Positions 1-8,302 of a stretch of DNA of 64,000 nt are shown here, in pieces. The DNA is from Bradyrhizobium manausense (GTDB taxonomy: Bacteria; Pseudomonadota; Alphaproteobacteria; Rhizobiales; Xanthobacteraceae): NCBI RefSeq assembly GCF_018131105.1, contig NZ_JAFCJI010000002.1:248001-312000 (forward strand), read 5' to 3'. Both the position numbers and the translations under genes were made by a program. Below the pieces are notes generated by a model. That model had not been told where the DNA came from. It searched no databases and saw nothing but the letters and a program-made list of their open reading frames with translations. Position 1 is the stretch's first letter. Each line of letters opens with the position of its first letter.

Positions 1-2
1 TC

Positions 3-299
3 CGGCAGCGCTGGGCCGAGACCGGCATCAGGATGTGGAATCCGCGTCTGCACGGCGCGGGCGAGGCGACGCTGAACATCCAGGGCAGCATCGGCCTGCT
101 GCCGCCCGAGGCCGGCGAGACCATGCCGCGCTACGACAAGCTCGAATTCAGGATGCTCGGCGGCCAGATCGTCTGCGAGGGCGTCATCGTCGAAGCGCCC
201 GTGCACGCGGGCCAGCGCAGCTTTACCAGGCTCGCCGAACCGCGCAGCCCCGATCGTTCCCGTGAGCCGGTGCGTGAACGCCGCGCCGCCCTCGCCTGA
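3..299 (+). CDS. C-terminal fragment of an unidentified protein
   Basis: An open frame runs in from the left edge and stops at 297-299, giving about 98 residues with the start outside the window. A Met codon at 33 is internal, because the frame is open back to base 3. The visible part has a moderately hydrophobic stretch (LNIQGSIGLLPPEAGE, later FRMLGGQIVCEGVIVEAP) and ends in a basic, disordered-looking tail rich in Arg and Pro. I do not recognise the family. It precedes a convergent transporter operon and is not obviously linked to it. Confidence 0.55.
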   Translation, partial: RQRWAETGIRMWNPRLHGAGEATLNIQGSIGLLPPEAGETMPRYDKLEFRMLGGQIVCEGVIVEAPVHAGQRSFTRLAEPRSPDRSREPVRERRAALA

Positions 300-364
300 T
301 CCCTTTTTCGGCTGCGATAACGCTCGCCATATGCTAGGCTGATGCCTTGGATATGGGAGTTCGC

Positions 365-643
365 ATGTCCGTAAAATTGCTGATCGTGATCGCCGCCCTC
401 TGCGTCTCGCAAGGCGCACTCGCCGCGTCCCACAAACGGCCGCGCCACGTGCACGCAGCACCGCCTGCCACCGATCCTGCGGCTCCCTACAAAGCCAACC
501 GGCTTTCCTCCTCGCGCGGCGAGACCGTCCTCGACACGCCCGGCCAGACCACCGTGCTGACGCGGCAGGTGCTCGACGACATGAAGGCGACGAGCCTCCG
601 CGATGCCATGCGCTCGACCGCCGGCGTAACGATCGGGCGCTAG
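365..643 (+). CDS. Exported TonB-receptor plug-only protein (92 aa)
   Basis: The start at 365 is chosen because GGGAG at 355-359 lies 5 bases upstream; an in-frame ATG at 347 has no such site. Residues 1-20 form a signal peptide ending ALA. Residues 53-92 read like the first part of a TonB-dependent receptor plug domain (ETVLDTPGQTTVLTRQVLDD, then SLRDAMRSTAGVTI). The protein ends with TAG right after the first plug strand, so the rest of the plug and the whole beta-barrel (normally some 600-700 residues) are absent. What follows is 143 bp of noncoding DNA, not a frameshifted barrel. It may be a gene remnant or a small periplasmic protein in its own right. Confidence 0.7.
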   Translation: MSVKLLIVIAALCVSQGALAASHKRPRHVHAAPPATDPAAPYKANRLSSSRGETVLDTPGQTTVLTRQVLDDMKATSLRDAMRSTAGVTIGR

Positions 644-673
644 AGCATCTCGCGACGCCTCATCCCGCAGCAT

Positions 674-688
674 CCAGCCTAGGGCTGG
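674..688 (+). terminator. Short hairpin downstream of plug-only gene
   Basis: CCAGCC (674-679), 3-base loop, GGCTGG (683-688): a perfect 6-bp stem 31 bp after the stop codon. There is no T-run, so termination is only suggested. Confidence 0.3.
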
Positions 689-726
689 TCGATCCGCGCG
701 GAGCCGCGGTCGGAACCGCAACAGCA

Positions 727-745
727 TCAGGGAGGACATCCCTGA
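727..745 (-). terminator. Hairpin downstream of the LivF-type gene
   Basis: TCAGGGA (727-733) pairs with TCCCTGA (739-745) across a 5-base loop, about 40 bp past the stop of the last gene of the minus-strand operon. It has no clear U-tract; an intrinsic terminator or mRNA 3'-end stabiliser is inferred. Confidence 0.35.
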
Positions 746-786
746 GAGGGCCCGCATGCGCGCTGGTGCTCTCGTGGCCTGAGCGT

Positions 787-1506
787 TCACACGGCGCAAT
801 AGCGCTCCTGGATGTCCTTGTCGGCAAGCAGTGCGGCGGCGCTGCTCTCGTGCACGACCTCGCCCTGGTCGATGATCACGGCGCGGTCGGCCAGCCGTAG
901 CGCCCATTCGACGTTCTGCTCGACCAGCAGCAGCGTCTTGCCCTCGTCTCGAAGCCGGCGGAACAGCACGCCCATCTCCTCGACCAGCACGGGCATGATA
1001 CCTTCCGAGGGTTCGTCGAGCAGGATCATCCTGGGATCGGCGATCAGCGCACGTGCGATCGCCAGCATCTGCTGCTCGCCGCCGGAGAGCGTCACGCCCT
1101 CCTGGTCGAGCCGCTCCTTCAGGCGCGGAAACGTCTCCGCGATCTCGTCGATCGCGGCGCGCTCGTCGAGCTCCCGCCCAGCCGCGACAAGGCCGAGCCG
1201 CAGATTCTCGCGCACGGTGAGGCCGGGAACGATGCGGCGCTCCTCGGGCACGTAGGCCAGACCGAGATGGAAGCGCTGATGGGCGCGCAGCGGCAGCAGC
1301 TCCTTGCCGGCGAACCGCACGCGGCCGGCCGCCTTGGGCATCAGGCCCATCATCGCCCGCAAGGTGGTGGTCTTGCCGGCGCCGTTGCGGCCAACCAAAG
1401 CGACCACCTCGCCCTCGTTCACGTGAAGGGAAATACCGTGAAGGATGTGGCTCGCGCCGTACCAGGCGTGGAGATCGTTGATGTCGAGCAGTGCGGTCTC
1501 AGCCAT
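787..1506 (-). CDS. LivF-type ABC transporter ATP-binding protein
   Basis: A 239-residue nucleotide-binding subunit of a branched-chain-amino-acid-type importer; it powers uptake on the cytoplasmic face. Walker A GRNGAGKT lies at about 39-46, signature LSGGE at 140-144 and Walker B ILLDEP at 161-166. The segment LAYVPEERRIVPGLTVRENL is typical of LivF. The start at 1506 (MAETALLDI) fits family length; the open frame extends further upstream but only into the preceding gene. It is the last gene of the eight-gene operon and overlaps the LivG-type gene by 8 bp. The substrate is not evident from the sequence; the linked molybdenum hydroxylase suggests an aromatic or heterocyclic acid rather than an amino acid (inference). 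Confidence 0.93.
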   Translation of the reverse strand: MAETALLDINDLHAWYGASHILHGISLHVNEGEVVALVGRNGAGKTTTLRAMMGLMPKAAGRVRFAGKELLPLRAHQRFHLGLAYVPEERRIVPGLTVRENLRLGLVAAGRELDERAAIDEIAETFPRLKERLDQEGVTLSGGEQQMLAIARALIADPRMILLDEPSEGIMPVLVEEMGVLFRRLRDEGKTLLLVEQNVEWALRLADRAVIIDQGEVVHESSAAALLADKDIQERYCAV

Positions 1507-2254
1507 AGCCTTCACTCTGTCCGAGATAGACCCGCCGGACCTCCGGATTGCTCCTGATCTCATCGGGCGCGCCGTCCGCCAGCAAACGACCGTGGTGCAG
1601 CACCACGACCCGCCTGGACAGGCCCAGCACCATCTTCATCTTGTGCTCGACCAGCAGCACGGTGCGCTTGTCGGCAAGCCGCTCCAGAAGCGCGACCATG
1701 TCCTTGGTCTCCTCAGGACCCATGCCGGCGGTCGGTTCATCCAGCAGCAGCAGTTCCGGCTCGGAAACCAGCGCAATTGCGATCTCCAGCGCGCGCTGCT
1801 GGCCGTGCGAGAGGAACTTTGCCAGTTCGCCGCGCTTCCCGAGCAGACCGACCGCGTCCAGCGCGGCATCGGCCTTCGCGGCAAGCTCCGGCATCCGCGT
1901 GCGGTTGCGCCAGATGTCATAGCTGACGGTCAGCGCCTGCGCAGCAACGCGCACGTTCTCGTGCACGCTGAGGTCAGGGAAGATGTTGGTGATCTGATAG
2001 GAGCGCGAAATGCCCTGATGCACGAAGCGGTGCTGCGGCAGGCCGTTCAACTCGAGTCCCCGGAAATGCAGTTTGCCCGAGGTCGGCGTCAGCGCACCGG
2101 AGAGGATGTTGAAGAAGGTGCTTTTACCCGCCCCGTTCGGCCCGATGATCGAGGTGAGCTGACCGGCTGCAAAGGACAGGCTGATGTCCTCGAGCGCCGT
2201 GAAGCCACCAAAGCGCTTGCCGATGCCCTCGGCACGAAGCAGCTCGCCGCTCAT
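1499..2254 (-). CDS. LivG-type ABC transporter ATP-binding protein
   Basis: A 251-residue ATPase subunit, partner of the adjacent LivF-type protein. Walker A GPNGAGKS is at about 38-45, followed by the LivG-like signature LSHGQ, Walker B LLLLDEP and the H-loop in LLVEHKMKMVL. The insertion between Walker A and signature (HQGISRSYQITNIFPDLSVHENV) is characteristic of the LivG subfamily. The start at 2254 overlaps the stop of the upstream permease by 4 bp (ATGA), indicating translational coupling. The C-terminus RRVYLG is also a typical LivG ending. Confidence 0.93.
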   Translation of the reverse strand: MSGELLRAEGIGKRFGGFTALEDISLSFAAGQLTSIIGPNGAGKSTFFNILSGALTPTSGKLHFRGLELNGLPQHRFVHQGISRSYQITNIFPDLSVHENVRVAAQALTVSYDIWRNRTRMPELAAKADAALDAVGLLGKRGELAKFLSHGQQRALEIAIALVSEPELLLLDEPTAGMGPEETKDMVALLERLADKRTVLLVEHKMKMVLGLSRRVVVLHHGRLLADGAPDEIRSNPEVRRVYLGQSEGYG

Positions 2255-3246
2255 GGCCGCGCCTTTCCGATGCGGAGTGCCTCGAGCAGCGTGCCCCAGA
2301 TTCCCTTGGGCAGGAACAGGACAAACAGCACGAAGATCGTACCGACAAAAATCTGCCAATGCGGCGTCCAGACCGAAATGACGTCTTCCAAAATCAGGAA
2401 TGTCGCCGCGCCGACGAACGGGCCGAAGAAGCTGCGGGCGCCGCCGAGCAGCACCATCATCACGATCATGCCCGAAGTCTGGTAGTGCAGGATGTCCAGC
2501 GGCACGATCGACAGATGCAACGCCAGCATGCAGCCGCCGAGCGAGGAGATCGCCCCGGACAGCATGAACACGACCAGCTTGCTGCGCTCGATATTGTAGC
2601 CGCAGGCCCGCGCCCGCTGCTCGTTCTCGCGGATCGCCTCGATCACTGCACCGAACGGCGAGTTCAGGATGCGCGACTGGACCCACATCGCCAGCGCCGC
2701 AAGCACCATCAGCACGTAATACTTGTTGACGGGATCGAGGAAGTTGATGGAGAGACCAAGCAGGTTGATGTGGTCGACGGTGAAGCCACGCAGACCGTTC
2801 TCACCACCGGTGAATGATGACGCCTGCAGCGCGAGGTAGTAGATGAGCTGCGCCAGTGCGAGCGTGACCATGGAAAAATAGATGCCGCGGGTCCGCGTCG
2901 AAATCACGCCGACCAGAGCTGCGAGCACGGCGCTGCAGAATACAGCAACGCCGATTGCGGCAAACCACGGCACGCCATAGCGGCCGATCGCGATACCCGT
3001 GATGTATGCGCCGCAACCGAAGAAGGCGGCGTGGCCGAACGACAACAGCCCGGTGTAGCCGAACAGCAGATTGTAGCCCATCACCACGACGCCGTAGATC
3101 AGGACGTTGACGGCCAGAGCCTTCGACGGCAGCAGCCACGGAAGCAACACCAGCACCGCAATGGAGAGCAGCACGCGCTGGTCGAACAGCCAGGCGAGCC
3201 GGCCGGACACCGCAGTGGCGGCAATGTTGGAGGACGACGACGTCAT
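2251..3246 (-). CDS. LivM-type branched-chain ABC permease
   Basis: A 331-residue inner-membrane permease with about nine hydrophobic segments. Family signs include NLLFGYTGLLSFGHAAFFG near the first third, and AIRENEQRARACGYN, the cytoplasmic coupling loop that contacts the ATPases. The start at 3246 overlaps the stop of the upstream LivH-type gene (ATGA), and the stop overlaps the LivG-type start by 4 bp. The N-terminus MTSSSS before the first membrane helix is unremarkable. It pairs with the LivH-type protein to form the translocation channel. Confidence 0.93.
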   Translation of the reverse strand: MTSSSSNIAATAVSGRLAWLFDQRVLLSIAVLVLLPWLLPSKALAVNVLIYGVVVMGYNLLFGYTGLLSFGHAAFFGCGAYITGIAIGRYGVPWFAAIGVAVFCSAVLAALVGVISTRTRGIYFSMVTLALAQLIYYLALQASSFTGGENGLRGFTVDHINLLGLSINFLDPVNKYYVLMVLAALAMWVQSRILNSPFGAVIEAIRENEQRARACGYNIERSKLVVFMLSGAISSLGGCMLALHLSIVPLDILHYQTSGMIVMMVLLGGARSFFGPFVGAATFLILEDVISVWTPHWQIFVGTIFVLFVLFLPKGIWGTLLEALRIGKARP

Positions 3247-4118
3247 GCAGTCCGCCCCTTCACGCCGAACAGGCCCTGCGGCCTGATGAGCAGCACCACG
3301 GCCATCAACGCGAACATCACGATAGTCGCCATTTCGGGCGCGAACAGGGCCACCATGCTGATGGAGATGCCGACCATGACGCCGGCGACGACAGCCCCGG
3401 CGATGGAGCCCAAGCCGCCGATCACGGTCACCACGAAGGCCTCCGCCAAAACCAGCGAACCCATCTCCGGATTGACGCTGCGCATCGGACCGGCGAGCAC
3501 GCCGCCAAGGGCCGCAAGCCCGACGCCGAGACCAAAGATCGCAAGCCAGACGCGGCCGATATCGACGCCGAGCACCTGCATGATGGTCGGATCGCGCGCG
3601 CCGGCGCGCACGATCAGGCCGATGCGGGTCTTCTCCAGCAGGAGCCAGAGTACCAACAACACCACGGCGACCAGTGCGATGACGAACAGGCGGTAGCGCG
3701 GGAAGAAGCCGACGCCCAAGTCGAGCACACCGATGAGCTGCGACGGAGTCGGAAACGGAATGCCGTCGCTGCCGAACACGATGCGCACGCCTTCGACCAG
3801 GATATAGCTGAGTCCGAAGGTCAGCAGCAGCGGATCGTCGATCGAGCGTCCGTAGAGCCTGCGGATGAGCACGAACTCGATCAGCATGCCGAAGGCACCC
3901 ATCAGGATGGGCGCCAGCAGCAATCCCCACCAGAAGCTTCCGGTGAGCGAGGCCAGATACAGCCCGGCATAGGCTCCGATCATGAACAGCGCGCCGTGGG
4001 CGAAGTTCACCACCCCGAGCATGCCGAACACGATGGTCAGCCCAAGCGCAGTGATGACCAGGACCGCCCCGAGGGCGATCCCGGACAGAAGCTGCATGAC
4101 GATCAGCGACAGGTCCAT
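3243..4118 (-). CDS. LivH-type branched-chain ABC permease
   Basis: A 291-residue permease with seven to eight hydrophobic helices. LivH hallmarks are GLTIVFGMLGVVNFAHGALFMIGAY early on, the coupling-loop region RAGARDPTIMQVLGVD and GGLGSIAGAVVAGV near the end. It starts 11 bp after the upstream binding-protein gene and overlaps the LivM-type gene by 4 bp. Together they form the two transmembrane subunits of the importer encoded with the molybdenum hydroxylase. Confidence 0.93.
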   Translation of the reverse strand: MDLSLIVMQLLSGIALGAVLVITALGLTIVFGMLGVVNFAHGALFMIGAYAGLYLASLTGSFWWGLLLAPILMGAFGMLIEFVLIRRLYGRSIDDPLLLTFGLSYILVEGVRIVFGSDGIPFPTPSQLIGVLDLGVGFFPRYRLFVIALVAVVLLVLWLLLEKTRIGLIVRAGARDPTIMQVLGVDIGRVWLAIFGLGVGLAALGGVLAGPMRSVNPEMGSLVLAEAFVVTVIGGLGSIAGAVVAGVMVGISISMVALFAPEMATIVMFALMAVVLLIRPQGLFGVKGRTA

Positions 4119-4129
4119 CGGCTAAGGCT

Positions 4130-5380
4130 TCAAGTCGCGTGGCCGAGTTCGCTGCAGCTGCGCAGCATGTTGTCCGAGCCTGCGTCGTTGGCGACGATCG
4201 CGAACAGATCGTTGTCATTGGCCATCGCAGACTTCTTCTTGGACTCGAGCACCAGGACTGACTGCACCGACTGGTGGTCGCATTTGCGGTAATGCTGCGG
4301 CCCCTTGGTCAGATCATATTGCAGCTTCTCCAGCGCATCGACGACCTTGTCGTTGTCGGTGCCGCCGGCGGCCTGCATGGCAAGCAGCAACGACCCCACA
4401 CCCGAATAGCCGTAGGCACCGTAATCGGTAGGGACAGCCCCACCATTGGCGGCCTTGAACGCCGCGTTGAAGCTTGCTGCCGTCTTGCTCTGCGTTTCCA
4501 AGCCCCAATAGTAGTTGGCGCCGCCGACGACGCCCTCGAACACATCGGGGCCGACCGCGACTCGCTGGTTGTGCAGGATCACGGGCACGATGATCTTCAT
4601 CTGCTGCTTGACGCCGAAATCCACCGCCTGCTTGATCGAATTGGCCTGGTCGCGGCCGAAATTGGAGATACAGAGCACGTCGGGCCGCATCGACATCAGG
4701 CGCGGCATGAACGTCGAGTAATCGGCAGCGCCCAGCGGATGCAGGATCTCGCCGACGTTCTCGGCGCCGATCGCCGCCTGTGCGCGCTTGAAGCCACGCA
4801 GCATCTCATGCCCATAGGCGTAGTCGGCAACGAGGTGTGCGACCTTCATGCCCTTCTTCAGGGTCATCTGCGCCACCGCCGCCGTAGTCATGTGCGGGTT
4901 GAGCGCCTCGTGGAAGGTATATTTGCTGAAATCCTTGGCCTCGTTGATGGTGTCGGACTGGCTGATCGAGACATAGATGACGCCGCGGGCGCGCGTGACC
5001 TCGTTGACCCCGAGCTGCACGGCACTGGAGAGCGCACCGACCACGGCATGGACCTTGTCCTTCTCGATCAGCTCGAGCGTGCGGGTCGCAGCCTCGCCGG
5101 CGTTGAGCTTGTCGTCGCGCACCAGCAGCTCGACCTTGCGACCGGCGATGCCGCCCTTGTCGTTGGCGAGCTTGACCGCGAGCTCGGCGCATTTGACCTG
5201 ATCGCGGGCCTCGGCGGCATAGGGGCCGGTCAAGGGCGTCGGGAAGCCGATACGAATGGTTTCATCGGCAGCCCGACCGAGCCTGGGCATGGCGAGCGTG
5301 GCGACACCGGCGGACATGCCGGCGAGCGCGGTGCGGCGGGAGATCTTCAGGCGCGTCTGGTTCGAACCGATGGTCTTCAT
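4130..5380 (-). CDS. LivK-type periplasmic binding protein, Tat-like signal
   Basis: A 416-residue periplasmic receptor of the type I fold. The N-terminus carries a twin-arginine-like signal (KISRRTALAG followed by a hydrophobic run to GRAAD). The mature part opens with IRIGFPTPLTGPYAAEA, typical of amide or branched-chain-type receptors. AAGGTDNDKVVDALEKLQYD near the C-terminus is a family motif. The start at 5380 follows a strong AGGAGG-type site. It lies 25 bp downstream of the Mo-subunit gene, so the receptor is inserted between the hydroxylase and permease genes of one operon. The C-terminal extension of about 20 residues after VLVLESKKKS is longer than I would expect. Confidence 0.92.
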   Translation of the reverse strand: MKTIGSNQTRLKISRRTALAGMSAGVATLAMPRLGRAADETIRIGFPTPLTGPYAAEARDQVKCAELAVKLANDKGGIAGRKVELLVRDDKLNAGEAATRTLELIEKDKVHAVVGALSSAVQLGVNEVTRARGVIYVSISQSDTINEAKDFSKYTFHEALNPHMTTAAVAQMTLKKGMKVAHLVADYAYGHEMLRGFKRAQAAIGAENVGEILHPLGAADYSTFMPRLMSMRPDVLCISNFGRDQANSIKQAVDFGVKQQMKIIVPVILHNQRVAVGPDVFEGVVGGANYYWGLETQSKTAASFNAAFKAANGGAVPTDYGAYGYSGVGSLLLAMQAAGGTDNDKVVDALEKLQYDLTKGPQHYRKCDHQSVQSVLVLESKKKSAMANDNDLFAIVANDAGSDNMLRSCSELGHAT

Positions 5381-5405
5381 GATGTCCTCCTCCTTGATGT
5401 TTTTT

Positions 5406-7781
5406 CTAGAATCGCTTCAGGGCCTTCAGAACAATTGTGGGCGTGATCGGGATCGAATTGATCGTCGCACCGAACGGCGCCAGCGCGTCGTTGACGGCGT
5501 TGAGCACGCAAGCGGAGGCTGCCGCCGTGCCGGCTTCGCCAACCCCCTTGGCGCCAAGCGCGGTGTCCGCGGTCGGCGTCTCGACATGCGCGATCTCGAT
5601 ATCGGGCATCTCCACCGACATCGGCACAAGATAATCGGCCAGCGAGCCGTTCATCAGCTGGCCGGTGTCGCCGTAGCGGCATTCCTCGAACAGCGCAGCG
5701 CCCAGACCCTGCACGACGCCGCCGCGAAGCTGCTCGTCCACCAGCATCGGATTGATGATGCGACCGCAATCCTCAACGACGTAATGCATCAACAGCTTGA
5801 TGAAGCCGGTCTCGACATCGACCTCCAGCACGCAGCCCTGAATGCCGTTGGTGAAGGCGAAGGGATAGCCCTGTGGCGCGAAATGGTGGCTGACGGTGAG
5901 CTGCGCCTGGGTGCCCGGAGGCAGCGTGTCCGAGCGGAAATACGCGATGCGCGCAATCTCGGAGATCGGCAGGCGCTGATTCCGCGTCGTCGCGTCGACC
6001 ACCTGGCCATCGATGATGTCGAGCGCCGACGGCTGCTCTTGCAGGATGAGCGCAGCGATCTCCAGGATGTTGCGCTTGAGGGCGCGCGTGGCCTGGAGCG
6101 CGGTCTCGCCACCGATGCCGGCGCCACGGCAAGCCCAGGTCGCGCCACCATGCGGTGTCACCTCGGTGTCGCCGGTCACGACCTTGACGTGCTCCTGCGC
6201 CACGCCGAGCTGATCGGCCACGATCTGGCTGATGATCGCCTCGGTCCCCTGCCCCTGCTCGGTGACCGAGATCATGCAGCGCACCTCGCCCGACGGCGTC
6301 AGGCTGAGAATCGCGCCGTCCTGCGAGGAGATGCGGGCGCCGCCGACGCCGTAGAAGGCCGGGCTCGGGTTGGTGATCTCGATGAAGGTCGCAATGCCGA
6401 TGCCGCGATAGACGCCGCGCTTGCGCAGATCGGCCTGCTCGGCCCGCAGCGCGTCGTAATTCATCATCTGATGCAAGCGTTTCAGACACACCTGATGCGA
6501 CAGCGCCTCGAAGCGGTAGCCGGTCGGCGAGGTCTGCGGATAAGCATCGTCGGCAATCACGTTCAGCGCGCGGATCGCGAAGGGATCGAGGCCAACCTTG
6601 CTTGCCGCCATGTCGACCAGCCGCTCGGTGACGGCGCAAGCGATGGGATGACCCACGGCGCGATATTGGCTGGTCTGAACCTTGTTCTGGAACAACACTT
6701 CCAGCGTCGCGCGATAGTTCTTGAACCGGTATGGACCGCCGATCAGGCGGATCACCTGGTTGCCTTCGACCACGCTGGTGCGCGGATAGGTCGAGAACGC
6801 GCCGATCGCGGTGAGATCCACAACGTCCATTGCCAGGATCTCGCCCTTGGCATCCAGCGCCATGCGGGCGCGGACACGGTGATCGCGGGCGTGGATGTCG
6901 GAGACAAAGGATTCGATGCGGTCAGCGACATATTTGACGGGACGACCAAGCAGGATCGAGAGGCCGACCACCGCCATGTCTTCGTGATAGACATGGAGCT
7001 TCATCCCGAAGGAGCCGCCGATATCGGTCGCGATGACGCGAACACGAGCCTCGGGTATGCCGTAGTGACGCGAATAGAGATCCTGGAACTGGTACGGCGT
7101 CTGCGTCGCGTGATGGACGGTGAGCATGCCCGCGGAGGGGTCGTAATCGGCGACGATCGCGCGCGGCTCCAGCGTCACGGCCGTATGACGCCCGAAAGAA
7201 AGCTCTTCCTCCACCACATGAGCCGCGTTCGCGAAGGCGTCGTCGACGGCGCCGCTGTCGAGCTGGCTGCGGAAGCAGACATTGTTGGCGGTACCGGGAT
7301 TGATCACCGGGCCGCCGGCCTGGCGCGCCGCGTCGATGTCCACGACCAGAGGAAGATCCTCGTAATCGACCTCGATCAATTCCAGCGCATCCTCTGCGAT
7401 CGCCCGGCTCTCGGCGACGACCGCAACGACCGCCTGCCCCGCCCAGACCACGCGGTCGAGCGGCAGCGGCAATTGCGGCGATGAGGTCATGCCCTTGAAA
7501 TGATCGAGCGTCCCGACCCAGGGCGTGCAGATCTCTGCCAGATCTGCTCCCGTCGCCACGAGATGCACGCCTTCGAGCGCGCGGGCCTCGCCGGTCTTGA
7601 TCACGACGATCCTGGCGTGCGCATGCGGGCTACGCAGGAAGGCGGCATGCAGCATGCGCGGCAGCTTGAGATCGCTGATGTAGCGCCCGCGGCCGGCCAA
7701 CAGCCGCTTGGCGTTCGGACGCGGGACCGAGCGGCCGATATAGGAGTTCGGACGGTCAAGCGAGGTCAGCGGTGCGCTCAT
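5406..7781 (-). CDS. Molybdenum hydroxylase large subunit (xanthine dehydrogenase/CoxL family)
   Basis: A 791-residue molybdopterin-binding catalytic subunit that hydroxylates its substrate with water-derived oxygen, passing electrons to the FeS and FAD subunits. Visible marks: RGRYISDL and FLRSPHAHARI near the N-terminus, TDIGGSFGMK, TEQGQGTEAIISQIVADQLG, and KGVGEAG near the C-terminus, whose Glu (about 749) is the family's catalytic base. The active-site loop reads SQYRAVGHP, not the AYRCSFR of true form I CO dehydrogenase, so this is not a CO oxidiser. The start overlaps the 2Fe-2S gene by 4 bp. The substrate is unknown; an N-heteroaromatic or aromatic compound brought in by the co-transcribed transporter is inferred. 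No Mo-cofactor maturation genes (coxDEF type) are adjacent. Confidence 0.93.
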   Translation of the reverse strand: MSAPLTSLDRPNSYIGRSVPRPNAKRLLAGRGRYISDLKLPRMLHAAFLRSPHAHARIVVIKTGEARALEGVHLVATGADLAEICTPWVGTLDHFKGMTSSPQLPLPLDRVVWAGQAVVAVVAESRAIAEDALELIEVDYEDLPLVVDIDAARQAGGPVINPGTANNVCFRSQLDSGAVDDAFANAAHVVEEELSFGRHTAVTLEPRAIVADYDPSAGMLTVHHATQTPYQFQDLYSRHYGIPEARVRVIATDIGGSFGMKLHVYHEDMAVVGLSILLGRPVKYVADRIESFVSDIHARDHRVRARMALDAKGEILAMDVVDLTAIGAFSTYPRTSVVEGNQVIRLIGGPYRFKNYRATLEVLFQNKVQTSQYRAVGHPIACAVTERLVDMAASKVGLDPFAIRALNVIADDAYPQTSPTGYRFEALSHQVCLKRLHQMMNYDALRAEQADLRKRGVYRGIGIATFIEITNPSPAFYGVGGARISSQDGAILSLTPSGEVRCMISVTEQGQGTEAIISQIVADQLGVAQEHVKVVTGDTEVTPHGGATWACRGAGIGGETALQATRALKRNILEIAALILQEQPSALDIIDGQVVDATTRNQRLPISEIARIAYFRSDTLPPGTQAQLTVSHHFAPQGYPFAFTNGIQGCVLEVDVETGFIKLLMHYVVEDCGRIINPMLVDEQLRGGVVQGLGAALFEECRYGDTGQLMNGSLADYLVPMSVEMPDIEIAHVETPTADTALGAKGVGEAGTAAASACVLNAVNDALAPFGATINSIPITPTIVLKALKRF

Positions 7782-8302
7782 GTTGCGCCTCCGCCGCCGC
7801 TTCGCGCTTTGGCAACTGCGTCGATCGCATCGACGATCGCCTCATAACCGGTACAGCGGCAGTAATTCCCCGACAGCGCGTCGCGGATCTGTTCGCGGCT
7901 CGGCTGCGCCAGCTGCGACAAGAGCTCCTGCGCATTGATGAGCATGCCCGGCGTACAGAAGCCGCACTGCAGCGCGTTGCGGCGGTGGAATTCAGCCTGG
8001 AGGTCGGCCATCACGCCGCTCTCGGTGAGGCCCTCAATGGTGTTGATCTCAGCGCCATCGGCCTGCACCGCGAACATGAGGCAGGAATGCACGGCGCGGC
8101 CGTCGAGCTGCACCAGACAGGCGCCGCAGGCCCCCATCTCGCAGCCGGCATGGGTGCCGGTCAGCTCGAGCTGATTGCGCAGGCAGTCGACCAGCGTCTC
8201 GCGCGGCGCGACCTCGCAGGCGACCTTGCGACCGTTGACGATCAGGCGAACCCGCACGGTCTCGTCGGCTTCATCCAGCAAGGCTTGGTCAAAGCCGCTC
8301 AT
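7778..8302 (-). CDS. Molybdenum hydroxylase 2Fe-2S subunit (CoxS family)
   Basis: A 174-residue iron-sulfur subunit carrying two 2Fe-2S clusters that relay electrons from the Mo centre to FAD. The plant-type ferredoxin cluster uses Cys54, Cys59, Cys62 and Cys74 (CEMGACGACL...HSC). The second cluster uses Cys113, Cys116, Cys148 and Cys150 (CGFCTPG...CRC). It overlaps both neighbours by 4 bp, so the three subunits are translated together. About 15 N-terminal residues before the beta-grasp domain are extra. It has no signal peptide; the enzyme is cytoplasmic. Confidence 0.95.
   Translation of the reverse strand: MSGFDQALLDEADETVRVRLIVNGRKVACEVAPRETLVDCLRNQLELTGTHAGCEMGACGACLVQLDGRAVHSCLMFAVQADGAEINTIEGLTESGVMADLQAEFHRRNALQCGFCTPGMLINAQELLSQLAQPSREQIRDALSGNYCRCTGYEAIVDAIDAVAKARSGGGGAT

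Noticed and set aside
5256-7484. Long open frame antisense to the Mo-subunit gene (742 codons)
   Set aside because: It mirrors the strongly conserved CoxL-family gene, its translation is rich in Arg, His and Gln with no domain, and such shadows are expected in GC-rich DNA.
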